A stretch of DNA of 64,000 nt. Source: CAKZQX01 sp034437035 (lineage in GTDB: Bacteria; Chloroflexota; Chloroflexia; Chloroflexales; Chloroflexaceae). Every line of letters starts with the position of its first letter. The stretch's first letter is position 1. The stretch is taken from contig DAOTUI010000071.1 of NCBI GenBank assembly GCA_034437035.1, positions 1 to 64,000 of the forward strand, written 5' to 3'. Below are positions 19,501-27,714 of the stretch, piece after piece. The position numbers were made by a program, and so were the translations under genes. Below the pieces are notes generated by a model. The model was given only the letters and a program-made list of their open reading frames with translations. It was not told where the DNA came from and did no database searches.

Positions 19501-19908
19501 CGGGACTTTACCATTATTGACTTCGAGGGCGAACCGCAACGACCGCTTTTTGAGCGGCGGCTCAAGCGTTCGCCGTTGCGCGATGTTGCCGGCATGCTAC
19601 GCTCATTCCACTACGCGGCCCATGTAGCATGTGCTGATCAGCGTAAAGCGGGGCAGCATCTGGAGGATGGAGAAGCATGGGTGCGCTACTGGCAGCACTG
19701 GGTAAGCGTCGCCTTCCTGCAGCGCTACTGCGCACTGGCCGACGGCAACTCCCTGCTGCCCCGGACAACCGCGGAGATGAGCCTGCTGCTCAAGATCTTT
19801 CTGCTTGAGCGGGGTATATACGAACTGGAGTATGAGCTAACCAACCGTCCCGACTGGGTGGCAATCCCACTGCGGGATCTGCGCTACTTTTTGCAAAGAG
19901 AGACCTGA
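16537..19908 (+). CDS. treS: Trehalose synthase-maltokinase fusion (TreS-Mak), degenerate kinase loop
   Basis: The GH13 half interconverts maltose and trehalose: YEVHVRAFYDSNEDGIGDF, nucleophile D215 in GIRLDAVPYL, acid E257 in LAEANQW and D323 in RNHDEL are all present. The C-terminal half (about 560-1123) is the maltokinase module that normally phosphorylates maltose for GlgE glycan synthesis. Its end matches the family (DFEGEPQRP, SPLRDVAGMLRSFHYAAH), but the catalytic loop, normally HGDxHLxQ, reads CHNNYHLTQ, so the catalytic Asp is Asn978; the metal Asp (D995) is kept. I chose ATG 16537 because GAGG (16527-16530) fits it, rather than the in-frame TTG 16531. No glgE is nearby. Confidence 0.9.
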   Translation: MTLSRSGRRAVATGQDGLWYKDAIIYEVHVRAFYDSNEDGIGDFCGLTEKLDYLYHLGITAIWLLPFYPSPLKDDGYDISDYTGIHPDYGTLEDFRHFLDAAHERGLRVITELVLNHTSDQHPWFQRARRAATGSEERNFYVWSATGEEYAEARVIFQDFENSNWSWDSVAQSYYWHRFYHHQPDLNYANPRVLEAMAGVMEFWLKLGVDGIRLDAVPYLAEAGNTNCENLPETHAILKQLRRHVDKRFAERMFLAEANQWPEDAVAYFGAGDECHMAFHFPLMPRLFMGVRQETRFPIVDILAQTPEIPDNCQWAVFLRNHDELTLEMVTEEERLYMYQAFAHDPVARVNLGIRRRLAPLLSNHRHRIELLHSLLFAFPGTPVIYYGDEIGMGDNIYLGDRDGVRTPMQWNADRNAGFSRAHPQQLYLPLIVDHEYHHETLHVEAQQINSHSLLCRLQQMIGMRKHYKAFGRGSIELLHPENRKILAFIRRYEDEVILIVANLSRFTQYVELDLQDYAGQVPIELFGRTPFPTIGDLPYLLTLGPHSFQWFALDPDGNNRAILGPGATERPNPRLRVADSWEDLVWRNARADLEAILPDYFRTQPWFTGRHQTILSMTIQEVITVTDEAPALYICLIRVEYSDADPEIYTLPLTCTRGETARYVRERFANAIIAEIEENDPDDQDGQAEPGILYDAIWDLRFNQALVNTISRQQRLAGTAGVLTGAHTPVLASIQHIVENVRNLRILQRKHANTAAAYDEHAVLKLFRRIDEGTNPDLELGQFLTEQGFAHSPAIAGDLTYQRRRTPPMTLAILQQFMGNQGDAWHDFLDDLRGYFERVAATAAERPTVPGSLTTLLEQTDQELPALAHELIAGALTKAQLLGQRTADLHHTLAADPDNPGFAPEPFNSFYQRSVYQTARALSLNVLDNLRRRRPTLPEELQEDARQLLDRKAVLIDQFHAILERNFTGMRIRCHNNYHLTQVLCADRDFTIIDFEGEPQRPLFERRLKRSPLRDVAGMLRSFHYAAHVACADQRKAGQHLEDGEAWVRYWQHWVSVAFLQRYCALADGNSLLPRTTAEMSLLLKIFLLERGIYELEYELTNRPDWVAIPLRDLRYFLQRET

Positions 19909-19933
19909 CAGGTCTTCGGAGATCTGTCAGGTC
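19902..19933 (+). terminator. Hairpin overlapping the treS stop codon
   Basis: GACCTGACAG (19902-19911) pairs with CTGTCAGGTC (19924-19933), 12-nt loop; the stop codon is inside the left arm. No T-run follows, so termination is uncertain. The AGACCTGACAGGTCT phrase is also self-complementary. Confidence 0.5.
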
Positions 19934-19988
19934 CGGCATTGGTTCTCGTTCTTTTGTTCTCTGCTCTTCTGTTCTTTGTTCTTTACTG

Positions 19989-20396
19989 CTACTCCTGCGC
20001 CGACGTATCCAACTTCAGCGAGGCCGAGTTCATGCAGTAGCGCCGGCCGGTCGGCGCGGGACCATCATCAAACACATGACCGAGATGGGCATCACACACA
20101 TTGCAGAGCACCTCGGTGCGGCGCATAAACAGACTAAAATCCACCTCGGTCTCGACCGCATCCGGCGCAATCGGGGCATAGAAACTGGGCCAACCCGTGC
20201 CGGAGTCAAACTTGGTTTCGGAGCTAAAGAGCGGATTTCCGCAGCAGACGCACTTATAGACACCGGGCTCCTTGATGTCGGCATACTCACCCGTAAAGGG
20301 GCGCTCGGTGCCCTTCTTGCGCGTCACCCGATACTGCTCCGGCGTCAACTGCTCACGCCACTCCTGATCCGACTTCACAACCTTCGGCTGAGTCAT
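19989..20396 (-). CDS. msrB: Peptide-methionine (R)-S-oxide reductase
   Basis: Repairs oxidised methionine (R epimer) in proteins using thioredoxin. The 135-aa protein has both zinc CxxC pairs (C49/C52 and C98/C101), the FDSGTGWPSF block and the catalytic cysteine C121 in RRYCMNSASL. The second, resolving cysteine position should be checked by alignment. It is convergent with treS and is followed on its 5' side by a repeat-filled gap; no msrA partner is nearby. ATG is preceded by AGGAGATAGAC on the coding strand. Confidence 0.95.
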   Translation of the reverse strand: MTQPKVVKSDQEWREQLTPEQYRVTRKKGTERPFTGEYADIKEPGVYKCVCCGNPLFSSETKFDSGTGWPSFYAPIAPDAVETEVDFSLFMRRTEVLCNVCDAHLGHVFDDGPAPTGRRYCMNSASLKLDTSAQE

Positions 20397-20606
20397 GTCT
20401 ATCTCCTGTATACATCGCTACGCATTCCGTAGACAGGGTTCGCAACGGCTTTTCCAGGCAGGAAGGCACATTACGCGCTGATCCACGCACCCTATCACCT
20501 GTCACCTGCAACCTTGTCACCCTCTCATGATAACAAAATTTACGCAAGATCAATATTAACAAAAGGCTAGAACAAAAAGGGAGAACCGAGAACCAGGAAC
20601 CAAATC
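20397..20606. other. Intergenic region upstream of msrB
   Basis: No gene. Includes the msrB ribosome-binding site (20400-20406, complement). The stretch CTATCACCTGTCACCTGCAACCTTGTCACC (20490-20519) is a short imprecise repeat. AT-rich 20525-20570 may hold a promoter, but no clear pair is assigned. Confidence 0.4.
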
Positions 20607-20678
20607 GCCGCTGCCGCAGGCGAAGTGGGCTTGCATCTGGTCAAACGGAACATTTGAGCAATCACCACGCAACTCCTG
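20607..20678. repeat. Half copy of the palindromic MITE-like element
   Basis: Matches the distal part of copy 4 (GCTGCCGCAGGCGAAG, CTTGCATCTGGTCAAACGGAA, CACCACGCAACTCCTG) and ends at the same terminus. It abuts the complete copy across only 8 bp (TAATCTGA), so the two are in tandem. Confidence 0.75.
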
Positions 20679-20686
20679 TAATCTGA

Positions 20687-20880
20687 CAAGGAGTTATGCA
20701 GTCACTGACCCGGAAGGAAATTTCGCCTCCGGCAGGGCGGAAGATTCCATGCTTTTTCACAAAAAAATTCACGTTGTGAATTTTTTTGTGAAAAAGAAAA
20801 AATAGTACCATGCTGCCGCAGGCGAAGCAGGCTTGCATCTAATCAAACGGAACGTTTGAGCAGCCACCACGCAACTCCTG
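20687..20880. repeat. Palindromic MITE-like element, copy 4 (194 bp, reverse orientation)
   Basis: Ends CAAGGAGTTATGCAGT and ACCACGCAACTCCTG are degenerate inverted repeats. The hairpin arms are perfect over 21 bp (20752-20772 and 20776-20796) with a 3-nt loop. Conserved GCCTCCGGCAGGGCGGAAG lies before and GCTGCCGCAGGCGAAG after the hairpin, i.e. opposite orientation to copies 1-3. Flanks TAATCTGA and TAACCTGA are an imperfect duplication. Confidence 0.85.
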
Positions 20881-21001
20881 TAACCTGATGCGCCAGGACA
20901 ACTACGAACCAGGGCCCCGGAACCCGGCGTTGCTCATCTGTTCGCCGTTGAGTATAATAAAGAGGTGCATGTGCCGTCTCAACCCAGGAGTAAGGAGTAC
21001 G

Positions 21002-23878
21002 ATGACTCGCCGGAAACAGCTTGCGCTGATCGATGGACACGCTCTGGCCTACCGCGCCTTTCACGCCCTCGCCGACGCCAACCTGCGCGCCTCCAGCGGT
21101 GAGCCGACCTACGCGGTCTTCGGCTTTGCCCAGATCTTGCTGACCGCGCTACAGGAGTATCAGCCGGACTATGTGGCGGTGGCCTTCGATGTGGGCCGCA
21201 CCTTCCGCGATGATCTCTACGCCGAGTATAAGGCCGGCCGCGCGGAGACCCCGGCGGAGTTTCATCCGCAACTGGAGCGCATCCGGCAACTGGTGACAAC
21301 GCTGAATATTCCGATCTACACCGCCGAGGGCTACGAGGCCGACGATGTGATCGGCACGCTCTCCCGGCAGGCGACAGCACAGGATATCGAGACGCTGATC
21401 CTCACCGGCGACACCGATACGCTGCAACTGGTAGACGAACATGTGCGCGTGGTGCTGGCCAATCCCTACGGCCAGAAGACCACCACCACGCTGTATGATC
21501 TGTCCCACGTCCAGGAGCGCTACAAGGGGCTCAAGCCGCACCAACTGGCCGACCTGCGCGGACTCAAGGGCGATAAGTCGGACAATATTCCCGGCGTGGC
21601 GGGCATTGGCGATACCGGCGCGCTGAACCTGCTGGCCGAGTTTGGCACGATTGAGAACCTCTATGCGCATCTGGAAGAATCCCCCAAACGCTACCGCAAG
21701 AAGTTGGAAGGTCAACGCGATCAGGCGCTCTTTAGCAAAAAGCTCTCGATCATTGTCTGCGATGCCCCGGTGACGCTTGACCCGGCGGCGGCAACCCTGC
21801 ATGATTATGACCGGGCGGCGGTGATTGCGCTATTTCAGGAGTTGGAGTTTGGCAGCAGTCTGGTGAAGAAGCTCCCGCAGGATGGCGCGCACCTGGACCA
21901 GGTTATGCCGGACGCGGCGGCGGAACCCGTCCCGCTGCCCGACCTGAGCGCGGCAGCCCCCGCCGGCAGCAGTCTGCAAATGTCCCTGTTCGGCACAGAT
22001 GAACTGCCCCCGGTTGCACCCCCGCAGCACGCGCCGGTCGGCGCGCGCATGGCCCCGGCCCTGGGGGATTACCAGGCCGTGATTACCACCGATGACCTGG
22101 ACCGGGTAATCGAGAAACTCAACCGCGCGCCGGGGTTTGCCTTTGATACCGAGGGCACCGGGTTGCACCCCTTCCAGTGCGATCTGGTAGGCATCTCGCT
22201 GGCGGTTGAGCCGGGCAGCGCCTGGTATATTCCCTTTGGGCATCGCAGCGGTGAGCAACTCCCCCGGCAGCAGGTGCTGAATGCCTTGCGTCCCTTCTTC
22301 GCCGATCCACAGAAGCCCAAGTATGCCCACAACGCCAAGTTTGACATAGCAATGCTGCTGCACGCGGGGGTTGTCACCCAGGGGCTGACCTTTGACACAC
22401 TGATTGCGGCCCGACTGCTGGGCAAGCAGCGCGCCAGCCTGAAGGAACTGGCCTTCTATGAACTGAAGATCGCCGAGCAGATGCAGTCAATCGAGGAGTT
22501 GATCGGGCGCGGCGCAAAACAGACCACCTTTGATTATGTGCCGATTGCGCAGGCCGTGCCCTACGCCGCCGCCGATGCCGATATGACTCTGCGCCTCAAG
22601 CATGCACTGGAGCCGCAACTCCAGGCGCAGGCGCGCATCTATGATATTTTCACCCGCTTTGAGCTGCCGCTGGTGCCGGTGCTGGTGGCGATGGAGCAGA
22701 CCGGAATCAAACTGGATGTCGGTTACATGCAGGAGTTGAGCGCCGCCCTGGGTCAGCGCCAGACCGAACTTGAGCAGGAGATCTACACCTACGCCGAGCG
22801 GCCATTCAATATCAACTCCAGCGACCAGTTGAGCGGCGTGCTGTTCGACAAACTGGGACTGCCCGCCGATCAGGTCAGGCGTACTGCCAAAACCAAGAAA
22901 TACTCGCTCACGGCAGATACGCTGGAGCAGATGCGCGACAAACATCAAATTATTGACCTGATCCTCCAGTATCGCCAGCTTGCCAAGCTCAAATCCACCT
23001 ATGTTGATGCGCTGCCCGGCCTGGTCAACCCGGAGACGGGGCGCGTGCATACCTCCTTCAACCAGATGGGCACCGCCACCGGCCGCCTGTCCAGCAATGA
23101 TCCCAATCTGCAGAATATCCCGGTGCGTACCGAGGAAGGCCGCGAGATCCGCCGGGCGTTTGTCGCCGCGCCGGGGCATGTCTTTATCGCCGCCGACTAC
23201 TCGCAGATCGAGTTGCGCGTGCTGGCGCATATCACGCTGGACCTCAATCTGGTGCGGGCCTTTGAGGAGGGGCAGGATATCCACGCGGCAACGGCGGCCC
23301 AGCTCTTCAATGTGCCGATCCGGGCGGTGGACAAGCATCAGCGTCGCCTGGCGAAGACCACCGTCTTCGGGATCGTGTATGGCATCAGCAGCTTTGGGCT
23401 GGCCCAGCGCACCGGCCTGAGCCGCACCGATGCGCAGGGCTTGATCGACGCGCTCTTTGCGCGGTTTCCCCAGTTGCGCAGTTATATCGACACAACGCTG
23501 GAGCAGGGCCGTAACCAGGGCTATGTCGAGTCGCTCTTTGGTCGCCGCCGCGCCATGCCCGAGCTGACCAGCAGTAATGCGCAGCGCCGCCAGGCCGCCG
23601 AACGGGAGGCCATCAATGCGCCGATCCAGGCGACCGCCGCCGACATTATGAAGCTGGCGATGATTCGGGTAGCGGAAGAACTCAAGCGCCGCCAGTTGCG
23701 CACCCGACTGCTGCTGCAGGTCCACGACGAGTTAATCTTTGAGGCTCCCGACGCCGAGGCGGACGAAGTGCAGCATCTGGTGCGTGATATTATGGAGCAG
23801 ATCTGCCCGCTGCGCGTACCACTCAAGGTAGATCTGGAGGTCGGGCGCAACTGGGAAGAGATGACCGAGGTTGCGTAG
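21002..23878 (+). CDS. polA: DNA polymerase I with intact proofreading domain
   Basis: Replication and repair polymerase. From ATG 21002 (AAGGAG five bases upstream) it is 958 aa with three domains: 5' nuclease (about 1-300), 3'-5' exonuclease (about 350-550) and polymerase A (about 560-958). The exonuclease residues are all kept: D382 and E384 (FDTEG), D448 (NAKFD), D525 (YAAAD), so proofreading should be active. Polymerase motif A is DYSQIELR (D732) and motif C is VHDELIFEAP (D909). An in-frame extension to 20888 is open, but it starts within the flank of the repeat element and lacks conservation, so I rejected it. Confidence 0.96.
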   Translation: MTRRKQLALIDGHALAYRAFHALADANLRASSGEPTYAVFGFAQILLTALQEYQPDYVAVAFDVGRTFRDDLYAEYKAGRAETPAEFHPQLERIRQLVTTLNIPIYTAEGYEADDVIGTLSRQATAQDIETLILTGDTDTLQLVDEHVRVVLANPYGQKTTTTLYDLSHVQERYKGLKPHQLADLRGLKGDKSDNIPGVAGIGDTGALNLLAEFGTIENLYAHLEESPKRYRKKLEGQRDQALFSKKLSIIVCDAPVTLDPAAATLHDYDRAAVIALFQELEFGSSLVKKLPQDGAHLDQVMPDAAAEPVPLPDLSAAAPAGSSLQMSLFGTDELPPVAPPQHAPVGARMAPALGDYQAVITTDDLDRVIEKLNRAPGFAFDTEGTGLHPFQCDLVGISLAVEPGSAWYIPFGHRSGEQLPRQQVLNALRPFFADPQKPKYAHNAKFDIAMLLHAGVVTQGLTFDTLIAARLLGKQRASLKELAFYELKIAEQMQSIEELIGRGAKQTTFDYVPIAQAVPYAAADADMTLRLKHALEPQLQAQARIYDIFTRFELPLVPVLVAMEQTGIKLDVGYMQELSAALGQRQTELEQEIYTYAERPFNINSSDQLSGVLFDKLGLPADQVRRTAKTKKYSLTADTLEQMRDKHQIIDLILQYRQLAKLKSTYVDALPGLVNPETGRVHTSFNQMGTATGRLSSNDPNLQNIPVRTEEGREIRRAFVAAPGHVFIAADYSQIELRVLAHITLDLNLVRAFEEGQDIHAATAAQLFNVPIRAVDKHQRRLAKTTVFGIVYGISSFGLAQRTGLSRTDAQGLIDALFARFPQLRSYIDTTLEQGRNQGYVESLFGRRRAMPELTSSNAQRRQAAEREAINAPIQATAADIMKLAMIRVAEELKRRQLRTRLLLQVHDELIFEAPDAEADEVQHLVRDIMEQICPLRVPLKVDLEVGRNWEEMTEVA

Positions 23879-24004
23879 AGTGCAGCGCGACCAATCGCAG
23901 GCTAAAATGTCATCACCCGTTCAACCATACCCGCGTCGGCCATGCTACAATGGCAGATAGTCAACTGTATGACACCTGTCTGAAATGCGAGGAATAGAAA
24001 CCCT

Positions 24005-25042
24005 ATGCAGACCATGGTGACAAATAATATGCCCCGCCCGGTGCAGCCCTCGGACCAGACGCGTCCAACCTTCTCGGTGGTTGCCCCCGTTTTCAACGAA
24101 GAGCAGATCCTCCCGGAGTTTTATCGCCGGGTTGTGGCGGCGCTGGAGTCGCTGGGCGAGCCTTTTGAGATTGTGCTGGTCAACGACGGCTGCCGCGACC
24201 GCTCCCCGGAGATTATGTACCAGCTCCATGAGCAGGATCAGCGGGTCAAAATTGTGAACTTCTCCCGCAACTTTGGACACCAGCTCGCAATCACGGCAGG
24301 TACCGATTATGCCCAGGGCCAGGCAGTGGTTGTGATCGACTCCGATCTGCAAGATCCGCCCGAGGTCATCCCCGATCTGATTGCGCGCTGGCGCGAAGGC
24401 TATCAGGTAGTCTACGCGGTGCGCACCGAACGCGCGGGCGAGACCTGGTTTAAGAAGGTGACAGCGACCTTTTTCTATCGCCTGATTGCCAAAATTACCA
24501 GCGTGGAAATCCCGATCGACACCGGCGACTTCCGCCTGATGGATCAGCGTGTCATCGAGGCGCTGAAGAATGTGCGTGAGTACAACCGCTTTATGCGCGG
24601 CTTATCGGTCTGGGTGGGCTTTAAGCAGACCGGCGTGCCCTACAAACGGAATGCGCGTTCAGCCGGTGCGACCAAGTACCCCCTCAGCAAGATGCTGCGC
24701 TTTGCCTTTGACGGCATCACCAGTTTTTCCTACCTGCCGCTGCAACTGGCGACCTACTTTGGCTTTATCGTTGCGCTGCTCAGTCTGCTCTTCCTGGTGA
24801 TCGTGTTTATGCTGCGCCTGATTAACGCGGCAAACCCGGCCTTCTACGGGCAGGCATCAACGCTGGTCGCGGTGCTGTTCCTCGGGAGCATTCAACTGAT
24901 CTTCCTCGGCATCATCGGCGAGTATCTCGGGCGCATCTACGACGAGGTGAAACACCGCCCGCTCTATATCGTCGCCGATACCTTCGGCTTTGAGAGCGAG
25001 CAGACGAGCACCGAGTCGGAAGAGATCCACAGCCGGAATTGA
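24005..25042 (+). CDS. GT2 polyprenyl-phosphate glycosyltransferase (GtrB/DPM-like)
   Basis: Probably transfers a sugar from a nucleotide donor to a polyprenyl-phosphate carrier at the inner membrane face. The GT2 domain (about 18-240) has VVAPVFNEEQILPEF, VNDGCRDRSPEIM and DSDLQDPPEVI (the DxD-like acceptor), and the SAGATKYPLSKM block common to GtrB/ArnC relatives. Two C-terminal transmembrane helices follow (about 250-280 and 285-310), also as in GtrB. The start is ATG 24005; GAGG is 12 bases upstream, so ATG 24014 is a possible alternative. No flippase gene is adjacent. Confidence 0.92.
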   Translation: MQTMVTNNMPRPVQPSDQTRPTFSVVAPVFNEEQILPEFYRRVVAALESLGEPFEIVLVNDGCRDRSPEIMYQLHEQDQRVKIVNFSRNFGHQLAITAGTDYAQGQAVVVIDSDLQDPPEVIPDLIARWREGYQVVYAVRTERAGETWFKKVTATFFYRLIAKITSVEIPIDTGDFRLMDQRVIEALKNVREYNRFMRGLSVWVGFKQTGVPYKRNARSAGATKYPLSKMLRFAFDGITSFSYLPLQLATYFGFIVALLSLLFLVIVFMLRLINAANPAFYGQASTLVAVLFLGSIQLIFLGIIGEYLGRIYDEVKHRPLYIVADTFGFESEQTSTESEEIHSRN

Positions 25043-25446
25043 TCTGCCTGGGGTGGGGATTGGCGGTTGGCGATTGGGGAATGACGTGCGGCGGCGCGGG
25101 ACGGAACCGTCCACGAAGAGGGCCACGAATGCACGAATGGCACGGTGCTACGCCAGGGATGCACTGCCTTCTTTGATGACGCACTGCTATGCGGTGAGAT
25201 GCCGCTCTCCGGTCAGCATACCACGGCGGTTCGTTGGGGCACGCTGTGTCAGGGAACGCCGGATCATCGTCGGCATCCCGGCACCGGCCGTTTCACATTT
25301 TTCGCCCATTCCGTGGCATTCGTGGTCCGGACCTCACCGCATCACGCATCACTACTCTGCGGGAGGGAATACCTGGCGAGCCGGAGACCGTTGAAGTGGG
25401 GGCGGTAGCGGGCAGTAGGCCACCGCTTCAAACCAGCTTATCGCCA
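25043..25446. other. Intergenic region with CACGAA-type repeats
   Basis: No gene that I can support. GTCCACGAAGAGGGCCACGAATGCACGAATGG (25109-25140) and ATTCCGTGGCATTCGTGGTCC (25309-25329) are inverted arms like those at 16417 and 41738. The core between is open in one frame but has no start, ribosome site or recognisable motif. Confidence 0.5.
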
Positions 25447-25797
25447 CTACCGGATAGTCGTCACCATTCCACTTCGTATCGTCCCAATATGCAGGCGTGA
25501 CAATCTTTTACTCCTCGCGCCAGCGCCGGCCCCGGCATGCGGGCGGAGTTGCTGCACCAGCGTTCCCAGGTCGGTGATGCGTCCCTGCCGCTCCAGCACG
25601 GCCACCAGTTCGCGCGCTTTCGCTGCCCGGCCCTCGCCCCGCCGATCATCATACGCGACCCCGAGATCAAAGCAGAGTGTGCGCAATTCTTCGCTATCAA
25701 AGTGGGCCACCAGGATGTCGCGCAGGCGGCGGCGGCGGGCCGGCGGTGCATCAGCTACATCGCCGTGAGTGCCGAAGGTGCCGATCATGATGTTCAT
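25447..25797 (-). CDS. Orphan effector-associated domain protein (EAD-like)
   Basis: 116 aa. Residues about 23-90 (RRLRDILVAHFDSEELRTLC, FDLGVAYDDRRGEGRAAKAR, ELVAVLERQGRITDLGTLVQ) match the small death-fold-like effector-associated domains that sit at the ends of bacterial NACHT/STAND, caspase-like and TIR conflict proteins, and link an effector to a regulator. Here the domain stands alone, with a short Arg-rich tail and no enzyme in frame. GGAGG precedes the ATG at good spacing, so translation is likely. I assign the domain from the LCFDLGVxYDxxxGxGKAxKARELV-type pattern; the exact EAD class is uncertain. Confidence 0.65.
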   Translation of the reverse strand: MNIMIGTFGTHGDVADAPPARRRRLRDILVAHFDSEELRTLCFDLGVAYDDRRGEGRAAKARELVAVLERQGRITDLGTLVQQLRPHAGAGAGARSKRLSRLHIGTIRSGMVTTIR

Positions 25798-26209
25798 CGC
25801 TGCTTCCTCCGCAGGTAATCAATTCCGGCGCGGCCGGCGGCCGAACGCACGGGTCTTTCTGAATCAACATAGCCGTTGCGTACCACACAATCTTGTCTAT
25901 TCGTGCGCAGTATGCCGGCACACGGTGGAGCCGTTCCCCAACGGAATGCGTGCTGTGATGAGCACAACTGCTCCGACGAGCAGATCGCGGAGTCTGGGCG
26001 TGTGGGCTGGTATGGGGCGCGCGCCGTGATAGGATAGCGGAGGTTAATGTAGGACGTTTGTTTTATAGTGCCAAGCCTTGACCGCACGTTCAACGGGGAG
26101 TAGAATATGCCCGATAGGTAGCTTATCCAGAAGTTTCCGTGTACATGTTTAGCTGGAAGGTTCCAGGTAAAGATTGTTCGGTGGCATCTCTCCCCTTAAA
26201 GCCAAACGT
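25798..26209. other. Intergenic region at the edge of an AT-rich island
   Basis: No supported gene. Base composition drops from GC-rich to AT-rich at about 26030, marking the left boundary of the HEPN-like gene's low-GC segment. No terminal repeat is visible at the boundary. Confidence 0.4.
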
Positions 26210-26370
26210 ATGATAAAATTGGCCCAATATTTCGAGAGCGCTTTTCAAGGAGTAAAATATACTTTCTAACTGACCCGCTAGTCCATCACGCTCGTAACGT
26301 TTTTCAGAATCCAGAAATTAAAGGTTCCGAAACTGGAGATTCGTTTTTTACCACCTTTGGGCCGGGCAAC

Positions 26371-27243
26371 ATGCTTTACTTTACAGACAAGCCGTTTGAA
26401 AGATTCTCTGACTACGAAACGCTACTAATGAGATTACAGCAGGATGATGCACAAAAATACAAGCAAATTCATAAAGGCGTACCATTTTACTATCTTTCAT
26501 GGACAGCTTTTGATATGGGGAATTATGAAAAAGCGCTGTTTTATATGGATGCAGCAATATCAGAAGATATACGTAAAGATCGCGTAGGTTGGCTCAATAA
26601 CCCCGCCGGTAGTTTTTTGACACTTGGGCCACCAAATATTCAAGCAGCTATGCGAGTAGCACCCTTATTAAGCCGGTTACTAGAGGACCAACTCAATCGG
26701 TTCAACTTGGTATCTGGTCGCATTCCAATCAGCGTCGAGGATTTTGTGAATAAATTCGTTAGAGTATTAGTAATGGATTTTACGAAACGGTCTATTGTTA
26801 CGGCTCTCTACACGTTTATATTGGAATTTTATGATCGCTGTAAGGATTTGACACTGCGTAGTGACATTGGAGGTTCTATAGAACCGTTCCTCACCCATCT
26901 TTTCAAAGGTGGCCTCATTTTCGAGTCACTGCTCAAACACTTGTATCCAAATAAAGATAACGGGAAACCAGCGATAACACTAGGTGACATTTTTAACACA
27001 AATCAATTCAAAGTTGATTTCTTGCCAAATATACAAACTAGTTCTAGCAGTTTGCAAGATATCGTGAATGATGTCCAAGTTGCTAATCTTCAAACCGCTT
27101 TCAATACAACTTCACGAATTCGGAATACGACAGGCCACAATCTGGTTTGGATTGACATATTTAACGACGCAACCAAGTATGAAGTGCTCTTTGAGCAGCA
27201 AGTAAATGCAATATTATATATCGTTTCTGTGAAGTTTCCATGA
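26371..27243 (+). CDS. HEPN-like hypothetical protein, AT-rich, 5' frameshifted
   Basis: 290 aa of unknown function from the first in-frame ATG. The C-terminus has SRIRNTTGHNLVW, an Rx4H motif (R251, H256) in a helical context, as in HEPN ribonucleases. The gene is strikingly AT-rich against its neighbours, suggesting transfer. The same frame is open back to about 26208 without a start codon, and the residues read naturally (VHHARNVFQNPEIKG, FFTTFGPG). In another frame ATG 26210 begins MIKLAQYFESAFQGVKYTF and stops at once; adding one T to the TTT at about 26261-26263 would join the two into a protein of about 345 aa. So the true gene is probably 26210-27243 with a one-base deletion, real or a sequencing error. 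Confidence 0.6.
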   Translation: MLYFTDKPFERFSDYETLLMRLQQDDAQKYKQIHKGVPFYYLSWTAFDMGNYEKALFYMDAAISEDIRKDRVGWLNNPAGSFLTLGPPNIQAAMRVAPLLSRLLEDQLNRFNLVSGRIPISVEDFVNKFVRVLVMDFTKRSIVTALYTFILEFYDRCKDLTLRSDIGGSIEPFLTHLFKGGLIFESLLKHLYPNKDNGKPAITLGDIFNTNQFKVDFLPNIQTSSSSLQDIVNDVQVANLQTAFNTTSRIRNTTGHNLVWIDIFNDATKYEVLFEQQVNAILYIVSVKFP

Positions 27244-27256
27244 TGTTGTCAAAGAA

Positions 27257-27330
27257 GCCACCCAACACGCCTTGCACACGGACGCCGCCGGCGCGGCCCT
27301 GACCTGGGCGCGACTTTTGGTGGCGGTGTG
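27257..27330. repeat. Direct repeat left of the VapBC pair
   Basis: The block CCAACACGCCTTGCACACGG and the following ACGCCGcCGGCGCGGCCCTG, then GGGCGC and TGGTGGCGGT, recurs almost exactly at 28154-28262. The two copies bracket vapBC. Confidence 0.75.
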
Positions 27331-27498
27331 TGCCGACGGTCGGCGGCGATCCCGACGGCTGCCGGCGGCGCCGGTGAAGGCCACCGTTGGGCGGCATAAA
27401 ACGGCTTGTGGCGTGGTGCAGTATATGATACATTTGTTTCATTTGCCAGCGTGTCTTGTTACGGTCACGATGACTCAATAAGCCTGAGAGGCAGCAGA

Positions 27499-27714
27499 AT
27501 GAGCCAGATCGAATTTGAAACAGTCGTGCAACAAGGGGTTATTGTCGTTCCTAAAGAGCATCAGATCCATGGACGGGTACGTGTACGTGTCATTATTATC
27601 ACCGAAGAAGAAGAGGATGATATTGATATGGTTGAGTATTTAATGAATCATCCCCTCACGGAAACAACACCGCAGTCGTTTACACGAGACGAGTTACATA
27701 ATCGCAATGGCTAA
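27499..27714 (+). CDS. Antitoxin of a VapBC-type pair
   Basis: 71 aa: an N-terminal beta-rich half (MSQIEFETVVQQGVIVVPKE) like short AbrB/DUF-type antitoxins, then an acidic stretch TEEEEDDIDMVEYL and a C-terminal tail. ATG 27499 is preceded by GAGAGGCAGCAGA. Its last 8 bases overlap the PIN gene, the typical coupling of an antitoxin with its toxin. The longer upstream frame is not supported. The DNA-binding class is uncertain. Confidence 0.7.
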   Translation: MSQIEFETVVQQGVIVVPKEHQIHGRVRVRVIIITEEEEDDIDMVEYLMNHPLTETTPQSFTRDELHNRNG

